Positions 45,539 to 53,620 of a stretch of 64,000 nucleotides of DNA are shown here, one piece after another. The stretch spans positions 434,001-498,000 of the forward strand of contig NZ_JACHGV010000004.1 in assembly GCF_014202475.1 (NCBI RefSeq), in the 5' to 3' direction. The translations under genes and the position numbers were made by a program. The notes beneath the pieces were generated by a model. That model did not search any database, had not been told where the DNA came from, and saw only the letters and a list, made by a program, of their open reading frames with translations. The stretch comes from Streptomyces paradoxus (GTDB lineage Bacteria; Actinomycetota; Actinomycetes; Streptomycetales; Streptomycetaceae). Position 1 is the stretch's first letter; each line of letters opens with the position of its first letter.

Positions 45539-47407
45539 ATGACTGAGAGCAACGGGTCCGAAGCGCGGGATCAGCGGGACCAGCACGAGCAAGCGGTACA
45601 GGCGGGACAGCAGGAGCGGATGCCGGACTGGGAAAAGCGCTTTCGGGCGCCCCGGGTCTCCCTGCCCGACTGGGCGGAGGACGCTCCGGACCGTGCCCTG
45701 TTCGTCTCGAACGCGACCGGGACGTACGAGCTGTACGCCTGGGACCGGTCGACGGGCGAGCAGCGCCAGGTGACGGACCGCCCGAACGGCACGACGGACG
45801 GTGTGCTGTCCCCGGACGGCGCGTGGATCTGGTGGTTCGACGACAAGGACGGCGACGAGTTCGGCGTGTGGCGCCGCCAGCCCTTCACGGGCGGCGCGGA
45901 CGAACCGGCCGCCGAGGGCCTGGAGGCCTCCTACCCGGCGGGCCTCGCCCTCGGCCGGGACGGGCGCACGGCGGTCGTGGGCCGCTCCACGGACGAGGAC
46001 GGCACGACCATCCACCTGGTGCGCACCGGCGAGGAACCGGTGGAGATCTACCGCCACCGCGAGTCGGCCGGAGTCGGCGACCTCTCCCACGACGGCTCGC
46101 TCATCGCCATCGAGCACACCGAGCACGGCGACGCGATGCACTCCGCGCTGCGCGTCCTGCGCCCCGACGGCACGGTGGTCGCCGGCCTCGACGACACCGA
46201 GGGCGGCACCCGCGAGCTGGGCCTGGAGGTCCTCGGCTTCGCCCCCGTCGACGGCGACACGCGCCTGCTCATCGGCCACCAGCGCCGCGGCCGCTGGGAG
46301 CCCCTGGTGTGGGACGTGGCCACCGGCGAGGAGGCGGACCTGGCGCTGGAACTGCCGGGCGATGTCAGCGCCGAGTGGTACCCGGACGGCAGCGGCCTGC
46401 TCATCGCGCACAGCTTCGAGGCCCGCAGCGAGCTGTTCCGCTACGACCTGGCCGGCCGCGCCCTCACGGAGATCCCGACCCCGCCGGGCACCGTGTCCGG
46501 TGCGACGGCCCGGCCGGACGGCAGCGTGGAGTACCTGTGGTCCTCGGCGGCCGAGCCGTCCGCGGTCCGCTCCACGTCGGGCGGTGTCGTGCTCGACCCG
46601 CCCGGCATGAAGTCGCCCGGCTCGGTGCCGGTGGAGGACGTGTGGGTGGAGGGGCCGGGCGGCCGCATCCACGCCCTCGTCCAGAAGCCGCAGGGCGCCA
46701 CCGGCCCGCTCCCCACGGTCTTCGACATCCACGGCGGGCCCACCTGGCACGACAGCGACTCCTTCGCGGCGGGCCCCGCGGCCTGGGTCGACCACGGCTA
46801 TGCGGTGATCCGTGTCAACTACCGGGGCTCCACCGGCTACGGCCGGGCCTGGACGGACGCCCTGAAGCACCGCGTCGGCCTCATCGAGCTGGAGGACATC
46901 GACGCGGTGCGTGAATGGGCCGTCGGCTCCGGCCTCGCCGACCCCGACCGCCTCGTCCTCACCGGCGGCTCCTGGGGCGGCTACCTCACCCTCCTCGGCC
47001 TCGGTGTCCAGCCCGACGCGTGGACCCTCGGCATCGCGGCGGTGCCCGTCGCCGACTACGTCACGGCGTACCACGACGAGATGGAAGCGCTGAAGGCGAT
47101 GGACCGCACGCTCCTGGGCGGCACGCCCGAGGAGGTCCCCGACCGCTTCGAGGCCTCGTCCCCCCTCACCTACGTCGACCAGGTCAAGGCCCCGGTCTAC
47201 ATCTCGGCCGGCGTCAACGACCCCCGCTGCCCGATCCGCCAGATCGAGAACTACGTCAAGCGCCTGGAGGCGCGAGGCGCGGTGCACGAGGTGTACCGCT
47301 ACGACGCCGGGCACGGCTCGCTGGTGGTGGACGAGCGGATCAAGCAGGTGCGGCTGGAGCTGGAGTTCGCGGAGAGGCACCTGAGGGAACGGGGGAGCGC
47401 CCAGTAG
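45539..47407 (+). CDS. S9 family prolyl-oligopeptidase-like serine peptidase
   Basis: 622 residues: an N-terminal seven-bladed propeller (about 40-350, with WDRSTGEQRQVTDRPNGTTD and YLWSSAAEP) and a C-terminal alpha/beta hydrolase (about 360-622). The nucleophile Ser is in LTGGSWGGYLTLLG (near 479), the Asp in GVNDPRCPIRQ (near 560) and the His in DAGHGSLV (near 590). There is no signal peptide, so it is cytoplasmic and probably trims oligopeptides. ATG 45539 is the first good start; an upstream GTG (45479) would add a poorly conserved extension. Confidence 0.92.
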   Translation: MTESNGSEARDQRDQHEQAVQAGQQERMPDWEKRFRAPRVSLPDWAEDAPDRALFVSNATGTYELYAWDRSTGEQRQVTDRPNGTTDGVLSPDGAWIWWFDDKDGDEFGVWRRQPFTGGADEPAAEGLEASYPAGLALGRDGRTAVVGRSTDEDGTTIHLVRTGEEPVEIYRHRESAGVGDLSHDGSLIAIEHTEHGDAMHSALRVLRPDGTVVAGLDDTEGGTRELGLEVLGFAPVDGDTRLLIGHQRRGRWEPLVWDVATGEEADLALELPGDVSAEWYPDGSGLLIAHSFEARSELFRYDLAGRALTEIPTPPGTVSGATARPDGSVEYLWSSAAEPSAVRSTSGGVVLDPPGMKSPGSVPVEDVWVEGPGGRIHALVQKPQGATGPLPTVFDIHGGPTWHDSDSFAAGPAAWVDHGYAVIRVNYRGSTGYGRAWTDALKHRVGLIELEDIDAVREWAVGSGLADPDRLVLTGGSWGGYLTLLGLGVQPDAWTLGIAAVPVADYVTAYHDEMEALKAMDRTLLGGTPEEVPDRFEASSPLTYVDQVKAPVYISAGVNDPRCPIRQIENYVKRLEARGAVHEVYRYDAGHGSLVVDERIKQVRLELEFAERHLRERGSAQ

Positions 47408-47488
47408 CCCAGGAGGCGGGGGTGGTCCGGCGGCTGCGGGTGGGGTGTGGCTGATCGCGCGGTTCCCCGCGCCCCTCGGGCGCGGGCG

Positions 47489-49435
47489 TCACGCCCCCGC
47501 CCGCTCCCGCCGCCTCCGCCCCAGCAACTCCGCGAGCCCCCGCCGGGTCGCCGCCAGCACCACCCGGTCCCCGGCCCCCAGCACATACGTAGGAGGCAGA
47601 TCCCACACCAGCCCCGATGCCGCCGGCACCCGCTCCTCGCCCGCCGGTTCTCCCTCTCCCCGACGTCCCCCGGGAGGTGACGTGTTGAGCGCCAGCACCC
47701 GCCAGGCCCCGGCCCGGAACGCCTCCCCGACCGTCCGCCCCTCCAGCTGCGGATGCCCGGCCACGTCCAGCTCCGCGAACAGCAGCACCCGCCGCTCCAC
47801 CGGAATCGCCCCCAGGATCTGCCGACCCATCATCGCCCCGGCGAACGCGGGAGCGGCCAGGTGCGACACACTGCGGCTGCGCGTGAGGGCGAACGGATGC
47901 GCGGCCCGCAGCGTGCGGTACACGGCCGTCGCGAAGTCGTCGTCGTACAGCCGCAGTACGACCCGCAGGTCGGGCCGTACGGACCTGGCGTACAGCGACG
48001 CCTCCAGGTTCGTCGTGTCCGCGCTGGTCAGCGCCAGCAGCGCATGGGCCCGGTGGATCTTCGCGGCCTCCAGCACGCCTTCCTGGGTGACGTCCCCGAG
48101 TACCACCGGCACTCGCAGCCGGCGCGCCGTGGCCATCCCTCGCGCGTCCGGATCGGACTCCACGCACACCACGGGGATGTGCAGCTCCCGCAACCGCGTC
48201 AGCACCCGCGTCCCGATCTTGCCGAGCCCGAGCAGCACCACGTGCCCGCCGAGGCCCCGCGGCGGCTTGCGCAGCGCGGACGCGCTGCGGAACGTGCCGA
48301 GTGCCTCCAGCACCGCGGCCAGCAGCACCGGCAGCAGCAGCAACCCGACCAGCCCGGACAGCAGTTGCAGCACCTGCCGCGCGGTCGACTTATGGAACGC
48401 GGGATCGTTGATGCCGAACAGATCGAGCAGCGTCACGTAGGTCGCGTACAGCGGATGCTCGCCGGTCACGATCATCAACCCGACGGCGAGCGCCAGCACA
48501 CAGCCCACCAGCCCGGCCAGCGACCACCGCAGCCGCCGCGAGAACAGCGAGGCGAACGGCGGCACACCGCCCCGCCCGGCGGGCAGGGACGGCCCCGAGT
48601 ACGACACCTGCTCCAGGACGACGGTGCCGCGCCCGGTCGCCGCCGCCACCGCGGCCTCGTCCGGCAGCAGCCGGGGCCGGTTCTCCCCGCTGCCCTCGGA
48701 ACCGTCCGCCCCGGCCGGGTCGTTGCTCGTCGCGGACAGCAGCGCCAGGGTGCACAGCCCCGGGTCGGCCACCTCGCCCGGCCGCGGCGGCTGGCGTTCC
48801 ACAGCACGCAGCACCAGCCCCTCCGTCTGGACGACCTTGCTGGTGCCGGCGAGAGCGGTGGCGGCCAGCGCGGGCGCGGCCGTGTCGGCGTCGGACAGCA
48901 CGGTCGTCGACGCGTCGAGGCCCGCTCCCCGCCCGTCCCCGGCGGCGACGGCGGCGGTCTGGTCCAGCAGTTCCTCGATGTGCTGCCCCAACCGCCGGTT
49001 GTACAACCGGAGTACGAGGCGGATGCGGGGGTTGAGCCGGCGGGCGGTGAGCGCGGCGCGGATGTTGGTCTCGTCGTCGTCGTAGACGAGCGCCAGTGCC
49101 GCCGCCCGGTCGGCGCCCACCTCGGTGAGCACCGCCTCGGTGACCTCGGCGGCCTCGACGACCTGCTCGTTCGCGGCCGGTTCGCCGCCGCCCGCCCCCG
49201 CCCGGCTGACGGCCGCGCTCACCACCCGGTCGAGCAGCGCCGCCGACGCGGCCCTGGCCCGCCCGACCACCGGGCGGCGCACCCGCCTGCCGGAGGGCGG
49301 TACGACGAGCGTGACCTGCTCGGCGTAGACGCCGCGGAGTTCGGCGGCCAGCCGGTGCGCGAGCCCGTCGTCACCGCACACGATCATGTGCGTGGCCGGA
49401 TCACTCGGCTGACCTTGGTTCGGAACGCTCCCCAC
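47489..49435 (-). CDS. TrkA-type NAD-binding membrane protein (ion-channel-like)
   Basis: 648 residues. A TrkA-N Rossmann domain opens the protein (MIVCGDDGLAHRLAAELRGV, about 17-190), followed by an insert. Helices at about 298-375 (LAGLVGCVLALAVGLMIV and LSGLVGLLLLPVLLAAVLE) flank a short loop, and a second TrkA-N domain follows (HVVLLGLGKIGTRVLTRL, near 400) with a C-terminal tail resembling TrkA-C. The layout matches RCK-gated channels, but the loop between the helices (YATYVTLLDLFG) lacks the potassium filter TxGYG. GTG 49435 is chosen; ATG 49387 is an alternative. Confidence 0.8.
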   Translation of the reverse strand: MGSVPNQGQPSDPATHMIVCGDDGLAHRLAAELRGVYAEQVTLVVPPSGRRVRRPVVGRARAASAALLDRVVSAAVSRAGAGGGEPAANEQVVEAAEVTEAVLTEVGADRAAALALVYDDDETNIRAALTARRLNPRIRLVLRLYNRRLGQHIEELLDQTAAVAAGDGRGAGLDASTTVLSDADTAAPALAATALAGTSKVVQTEGLVLRAVERQPPRPGEVADPGLCTLALLSATSNDPAGADGSEGSGENRPRLLPDEAAVAAATGRGTVVLEQVSYSGPSLPAGRGGVPPFASLFSRRLRWSLAGLVGCVLALAVGLMIVTGEHPLYATYVTLLDLFGINDPAFHKSTARQVLQLLSGLVGLLLLPVLLAAVLEALGTFRSASALRKPPRGLGGHVVLLGLGKIGTRVLTRLRELHIPVVCVESDPDARGMATARRLRVPVVLGDVTQEGVLEAAKIHRAHALLALTSADTTNLEASLYARSVRPDLRVVLRLYDDDFATAVYRTLRAAHPFALTRSRSVSHLAAPAFAGAMMGRQILGAIPVERRVLLFAELDVAGHPQLEGRTVGEAFRAGAWRVLALNTSPPGGRRGEGEPAGEERVPAASGLVWDLPPTYVLGAGDRVVLAATRRGLAELLGRRRRERAGA

Positions 49436-49536
49436 GAGGAGAAGACTGCCTCACCGGGACGGCCGGTTCCAGAAGGGGACGGTGCCGCGTGAACGCCCGG
49501 CCGTCGCCGTCCGTACGCAAGGGGAGGGAATGGGGA

Positions 49537-50670
49537 ATGCCCTCGCGCACCACCGGAGGTACCGGGCCCGTGGCCATCACGAAGACTGCCCCGCAGGACA
49601 GCGCCGAGCCCGGCGGCACCGAGGGGGACGGCGGCGCGACGGAAGGCCGCGCGACGGAAGCCCGCGCCAAGGAAGCCCGCGGGAACGAAGGGCGCGAACA
49701 AGAAGGCCGCGAGCAAGAAGGCCGGCACCTCAACTCCCCCCTCCTGCTGACCCTTGTGCTGCTCACGGCGGTGATGTTCCAGGACCCGATCCGCGGGGCC
49801 CTGGCCGCACCCGTGATGCAGAGCTGGATGACGGTGTTCGTCGCGGTCATGGTCCAGGCGCTGCCGTTCCTGGTGCTCGGCGTGCTGTTGTCGGCGGCGA
49901 TCGCGGTGTTCGTGCCGCCGTCGTTCTTCGCGCGGGCGCTGCCGAAGCGCCCGGCCCTCGCCGTCCCGGTCGCGGGCGCCGCCGGTGCCGTACTGCCGGG
50001 CTGCGAATGCGCGTCCGTGCCGGTGGCCGGAGCCCTGGTCCGCCGGGGGGTCACGCCCGCCGCGGCCCTGGCCTTCCTCCTCTCGGCACCCGCCATCAAC
50101 CCGATCGTGCTGACGGCGACGGCCGTGGCGTTCCCCGGCAACCCGGAGATGGTCCTGGCCCGTTTCGTCGCGAGCCTGCTGGTGGCCTGCTCGATGGGCT
50201 GGCTCTGGCACCGCCTCGGCCGCACGGACTGGCTCCGCCCACCGGACCGCGCGTCGTACGAGGGGCAGGGCAGGGGAGCGGCCTTCTGGGGGTCGGTGCG
50301 CCATGACGTGACGCACGCGGGCGGTTTCCTGGTGATCGGCGCGATGGCCGCGGCGACCCTCAAGGCCGTGGTCCCGGCGCAGTGGCTGAGCCTCGCGGCG
50401 GGCAACCCGGTCCTGTCGGTCCTGGTCCTCGCCGCCCTGGCCGTCCTGCTCTCCATCTGCTCGGAGGCGGATGCGTTCGTGGCGGCGTCCCTGACCCAGT
50501 TCTCCCTGACGGCCCGTCTGACGTTCCTGGTCGTCGGCCCGATGATCGACCTGAAGCTCTTCGCGATGCAGGCGGGCACCTTCGGCCGTGCCTTCGCCCT
50601 GCGCTTCGCCCCCGCGACCTTCGCCCTCGCCGTCGTCGTATCGGCCCTGACCGGAACGGTCCTGCTGTGA
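49537..50670 (+). CDS. UPF0718/DUF318 permease (ArsP-like)
   Basis: 377 residues from ATG 49537 (GGGGAGGG upstream). The N-terminus is a charged low-complexity stretch made of (ATEGR/KEAR/EQEGR) short repeats. Eight or so helices follow; the loop GAVLPGCECASVPVAGALVRRGV carries the Cys pair typical of this family, duplicated in spirit by LLSICSEADAFVAASL in the second half. Related proteins export organoarsenicals or unknown metals, and the substrate here is unknown. It is coupled to the next gene by a GTGA overlap. Confidence 0.88.
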   Translation: MPSRTTGGTGPVAITKTAPQDSAEPGGTEGDGGATEGRATEARAKEARGNEGREQEGREQEGRHLNSPLLLTLVLLTAVMFQDPIRGALAAPVMQSWMTVFVAVMVQALPFLVLGVLLSAAIAVFVPPSFFARALPKRPALAVPVAGAAGAVLPGCECASVPVAGALVRRGVTPAAALAFLLSAPAINPIVLTATAVAFPGNPEMVLARFVASLLVACSMGWLWHRLGRTDWLRPPDRASYEGQGRGAAFWGSVRHDVTHAGGFLVIGAMAAATLKAVVPAQWLSLAAGNPVLSVLVLAALAVLLSICSEADAFVAASLTQFSLTARLTFLVVGPMIDLKLFAMQAGTFGRAFALRFAPATFALAVVVSALTGTVLL

Positions 50671-51377
50671 ACCGCCTGGCCCAGACGGCCCTCCTCTTCC
50701 TCCTCGGCGCGACCCTCCTGCACGCCGCCACGACCGACCTCTACCTGCGCTACGTCAAGGAGGGCCTGCGCCCCCTGGTCCTCCTGGCCGGCGCGGTCCT
50801 CATCGCCACGGCGGCCGCCACCCTCTGGTACGACCGCAGGGGCCGCGCCCACGACCATCACCCGCACCGCGAACCCCGTGTCTCCTGGCTCCTCACGCTC
50901 CCGGTCCTCGCCCTGATCCTGGTCGCCCCACCGGCCCTGGGCTCCTACAGCGCGGCGCACACCGGCACGGCCCTGACGAAACCCTTCGGCTTCCCAGCCC
51001 TCCCCACCGGGGACGCACCCCTGCGCCTCGCCGTGGCCGATTACGCGGGCCGCGCGGTCTACGACGACGGCCGCTCCCTCCAGAACCGCCGGCTGAAGAT
51101 CACCGGCTTCGTCACCCTGGACCGCAAGGGCACCCCCTACCTGGTCCGCATGGGCCTCAACTGCTGCGCGGCCGACGCCCAGCCGGTCAAGATCGCCCTC
51201 ACGGGCGCCATCCCCCCGGTCCTGCGGCCGGACACCTGGCTGGAGATCACGGGCACCTACACCCCCCGCCGTATGAAGGACCCGGTGAACGGCGGCCCGA
51301 TCCCGTACCTGAAGGTGACGACCGCCCGACCGGTCCCCACCCCGCACGACCCGTACGACGAGACGTGGAACACCTGA
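50667..51377 (+). CDS. TIGR03943 family membrane protein
   Basis: 236 residues from GTG 50667. Two or three N-terminal helices (LFLLGATLLHAATTDLYLRYV, LVLLAGAVLIATAAATLWY, LLTLPVLALILVAPPALG) are separated by a His-rich loop (HDHHPHRE), then an outer beta domain with KITGFVTLDRKGTPYLVRMGLNCCAADAQPV follows. The CC motif and the constant pairing with UPF0718 permeases suggest a metal-handling partner. The His-rich loop supports metal contact, but the metal is unknown. Confidence 0.88.
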   Translation: MNRLAQTALLFLLGATLLHAATTDLYLRYVKEGLRPLVLLAGAVLIATAAATLWYDRRGRAHDHHPHREPRVSWLLTLPVLALILVAPPALGSYSAAHTGTALTKPFGFPALPTGDAPLRLAVADYAGRAVYDDGRSLQNRRLKITGFVTLDRKGTPYLVRMGLNCCAADAQPVKIALTGAIPPVLRPDTWLEITGTYTPRRMKDPVNGGPIPYLKVTTARPVPTPHDPYDETWNT

Positions 51378-51441
51378 ACTCCGGTGTGCCACGCCCGCTT
51401 TGGGGTACTCGGGAAGAACCGCTGATCAGCGAGGAGTACGC

Positions 51442-51816
51442 ATGAGCACACTCCACGGCGAGCACACGGCGGAACTCGACCCGCCGCGCCTGTCCGAGGC
51501 GGTCCGCGCGGAGCTGGCCAAGGCGGACCACCGGGCCGGCCTGACCCTGGCCACCCTCGGCGCGGCCCTGACCGCCCTCCTGGCCGCGATCACCGCCGGG
51601 GTCATCACGCCCACCCAGTACGCCACGATCCCCCAGCTCCTCCTGTGGACCGGCTGCGCGGCCTGCGCGCCGTCCCTGGTTCTGCTGAGCCTGGCCACAG
51701 GGCCCCGGCCTGCCGACATCCCGTCCCGGCACCGCCGCATACGGCACGCGATGGGATGGGGGGCGGTGTTCCTGGCTCTCACTGTGGCGGGGACGCTGGC
51801 CGGGGTGCTGTCCTAG
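51442..51816 (+). CDS. PycTM/DUF5706-like membrane protein, short form
   Basis: 124 residues. The soluble N-terminus has AELAKADHRAGLTLATLG, then helices at about 35-52, 64-86 and 104-122. Its first 90 residues and last 25 align almost without gaps to the 169-residue protein at 58472, but about 45 residues of cytoplasmic helix between helices 2 and 3 are missing. The Pycsar effector family (PycTM) uses such D-x-K-A helices before two membrane segments. It is a single gene 64 bases after the TIGR03943 gene, with ribosome site GCGAGGAGTACGC. Confidence 0.7.
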   Translation: MSTLHGEHTAELDPPRLSEAVRAELAKADHRAGLTLATLGAALTALLAAITAGVITPTQYATIPQLLLWTGCAACAPSLVLLSLATGPRPADIPSRHRRIRHAMGWGAVFLALTVAGTLAGVLS

Positions 51817-52028
51817 TGCCTCAGGCCCCGAGCCGGACGCCCCATTACATTACTCGCCGGTATTGAGATCGGCCGTTCAAGAGGAACGCTCGTTCGGTCA
51901 ATTCAGGCTTCCACGCGAGAAAACAGGCCACTTCTCTTCACCTCTGTTTGCCAGGGCACGGCCCGACGGCAGCATGGTCGGGCTTGAGCGGCGCGAGGCG
52001 CCGCGGAGTGAGACCGTCGGAGGTGCTG

Positions 52029-52736
52029 GTGAATCACGTGTGGCCGCCATCAACATTTCTCGGCCGGTTGCGGAATGCCACACGCGAGGAACTCCTGGAA
52101 CTGGGCACGCCGATCGCCTATCCACCGCATCGTGCGCTGCTGCAGCAGGGCGACGAGAGCCGGCACGTCCTGCTGATCACGAGCGGTGTCGTGAAGGTCG
52201 TCGCCAGCGCGGAGAGCGGCTACGACATGCTGCTGGCCGTCCGGATAGCGGGCGACCTGGTCGGTGAGATGGCCGCCTTCGAGGACCGCCCGAGGTCCGG
52301 CACGGTCGTCGCGTGCAGCGACGTGACCGCGCGCATCATCCAGATGCGCGCACTTGAGGCCTTTCTCACCCGCCACCCGGACGCGATGCGGGCCATCCTC
52401 CACATGCTGTGCGCCCGCCTGCGCTGGGCCAACCGGCGACGGGTGGACTTCCAGGCCTACGACTCGCTGACCCGGCTGGCCCGGGTCCTGGCCGAGCTGA
52501 GCCAGGCCTACGCCCAGCCCGTGCCGGACGGCGACGGCCGGCGGTGCGACCTCGGTGTGACGCTCACCCAGAAGGAACTCGCCTCGCTGGCCGGTCTGAA
52601 GCTCAACACGGCCGAAAAGAGCCTGGCCGCACTGACAGCACAGGGACTGGTGGAACGCAGTTACCGAACCATAACCATCTGTGACGTCCCGAAACTGCTT
52701 GAATTCGCCAAAGTCGTGGCCGACAACCCGTATTAG
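52029..52736 (+). CDS. Crp/Fnr-type regulator with intact cyclic-nucleotide pocket
   Basis: 235 residues from GTG 52029 (ribosome site CGGAGGTGCTG). The effector domain (about 15-115) contains the phosphate-binding cassette GDLVGEMAAFEDRPRSGTVV, retaining the Glu (80) and Arg-Ser (89-90) that bind cyclic nucleotide in E. coli CRP. A dimer helix leads to a winged HTH (LTQKELASLAGLKLNTAEKS). The 212-base leader contains two GC hairpins (51961-51983 and 51988-52004). It sits directly upstream of the cyclase-like operon on the same strand, so it may respond to a nucleotide made by that protein. Confidence 0.85.
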   Translation: MNHVWPPSTFLGRLRNATREELLELGTPIAYPPHRALLQQGDESRHVLLITSGVVKVVASAESGYDMLLAVRIAGDLVGEMAAFEDRPRSGTVVACSDVTARIIQMRALEAFLTRHPDAMRAILHMLCARLRWANRRRVDFQAYDSLTRLARVLAELSQAYAQPVPDGDGRRCDLGVTLTQKELASLAGLKLNTAEKSLAALTAQGLVERSYRTITICDVPKLLEFAKVVADNPY

Positions 52737-52828
52737 TACGGGATCACTTCTCGCCCCCTCTCCTAGCCTCTCGGGCAGCACTTCGTGAGCGGTGCCCGCT
52801 CATGGCACGTCCAGAGAGGAATGATCGG

Positions 52829-53620
52829 GTGGCTGAGTGGTCCGGTTTCCGTCCTTGCGCCTGTATAGCCGTGGACGCGGAGGCCTACGGTGGAAAGAAC
52901 GACCGTGGACAGTCCCAGACGCAGCATGATCTGCCGCGCCTTCTGGACGGCGCCGCCAGGGGCGCCGACCTGGATCGCGCGCAGTGGCAGATCCAGCGCA
53001 AGGGCGACGAGCAGCTCGCGGTGCGTCTCCTGGACGGCACCGAGCCGCGCCTGGTCGACGACTACATTCGCCATCTCGTCGCCGAGTTGCGCGAGTACAA
53101 CGTCCAGCGCGTGCCCGAGGCCCGGATGCGGCTGCGGGCGGTCGTCCACCAGGGGCTGGTGGAACTGGCCGACAACGGTTTCGCCGGCACGGCGGTGGTG
53201 GCCACCGCACGCCTGCTGACCGCGCGTCCGCTCTACGACGCCCTGGCCGCCCACCCCGGTGCCGACCTGGCGCTGCTGTTGTCCGACGACGTCTTCCGGT
53301 CCACGGTGGCGGGAGGGCACACGACCCTGTCCACCGAGGACTTCACCCGCGTCACCGCGCAGGTGAAGGAGTACGAGGCCACGGCCTGGCTGTGGGTGCC
53401 CGCCCCGGCCGTGGCTCCGCCTGAGCCCGGGGCCGCGCAGTGGGGGAAGCACGCGGCCCCGGCACCGGGGGAGCCCGCGGCGGACCGGCCGCAGCCGGCC
53501 GCCGTGGGCGGGCCGTTGATCAGCAACGAGTACCGGGGCGAGCACACCAACGTCACCAACATCGCCGGCCCGGTGGACGCCCGGGGAGCCGTCTTCGGCT
53601 TCGGGAGCGCCGGTGGCTGA
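52829..53620 (+). CDS. Divergent class III nucleotidyl-cyclase-like protein
   Basis: 263 residues from GTG 52829 (GAGAGGA eight bases upstream; ATG 52802 would add nine residues). ACIAVDAEAYG (Asp16) and QIQRKGDEQLAV (Asp60) align with the two metal-binding aspartates of class III cyclases. MRLRAVVHQGLVELADNGFAG and TAVVATARLLTA (Arg128) match the later strand and N-x-x-x-R helix, but Asn is replaced by Val124. This is the fold used by Pycsar cyclases. The C-terminus (about 195-263) is Pro-rich and ends with VDARGAVFGFG, a motif repeated in the next protein. It overlaps the next gene by 8 bases. Confidence 0.6.
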   Translation: MAEWSGFRPCACIAVDAEAYGGKNDRGQSQTQHDLPRLLDGAARGADLDRAQWQIQRKGDEQLAVRLLDGTEPRLVDDYIRHLVAELREYNVQRVPEARMRLRAVVHQGLVELADNGFAGTAVVATARLLTARPLYDALAAHPGADLALLLSDDVFRSTVAGGHTTLSTEDFTRVTAQVKEYEATAWLWVPAPAVAPPEPGAAQWGKHAAPAPGEPAADRPQPAAVGGPLISNEYRGEHTNVTNIAGPVDARGAVFGFGSAGG

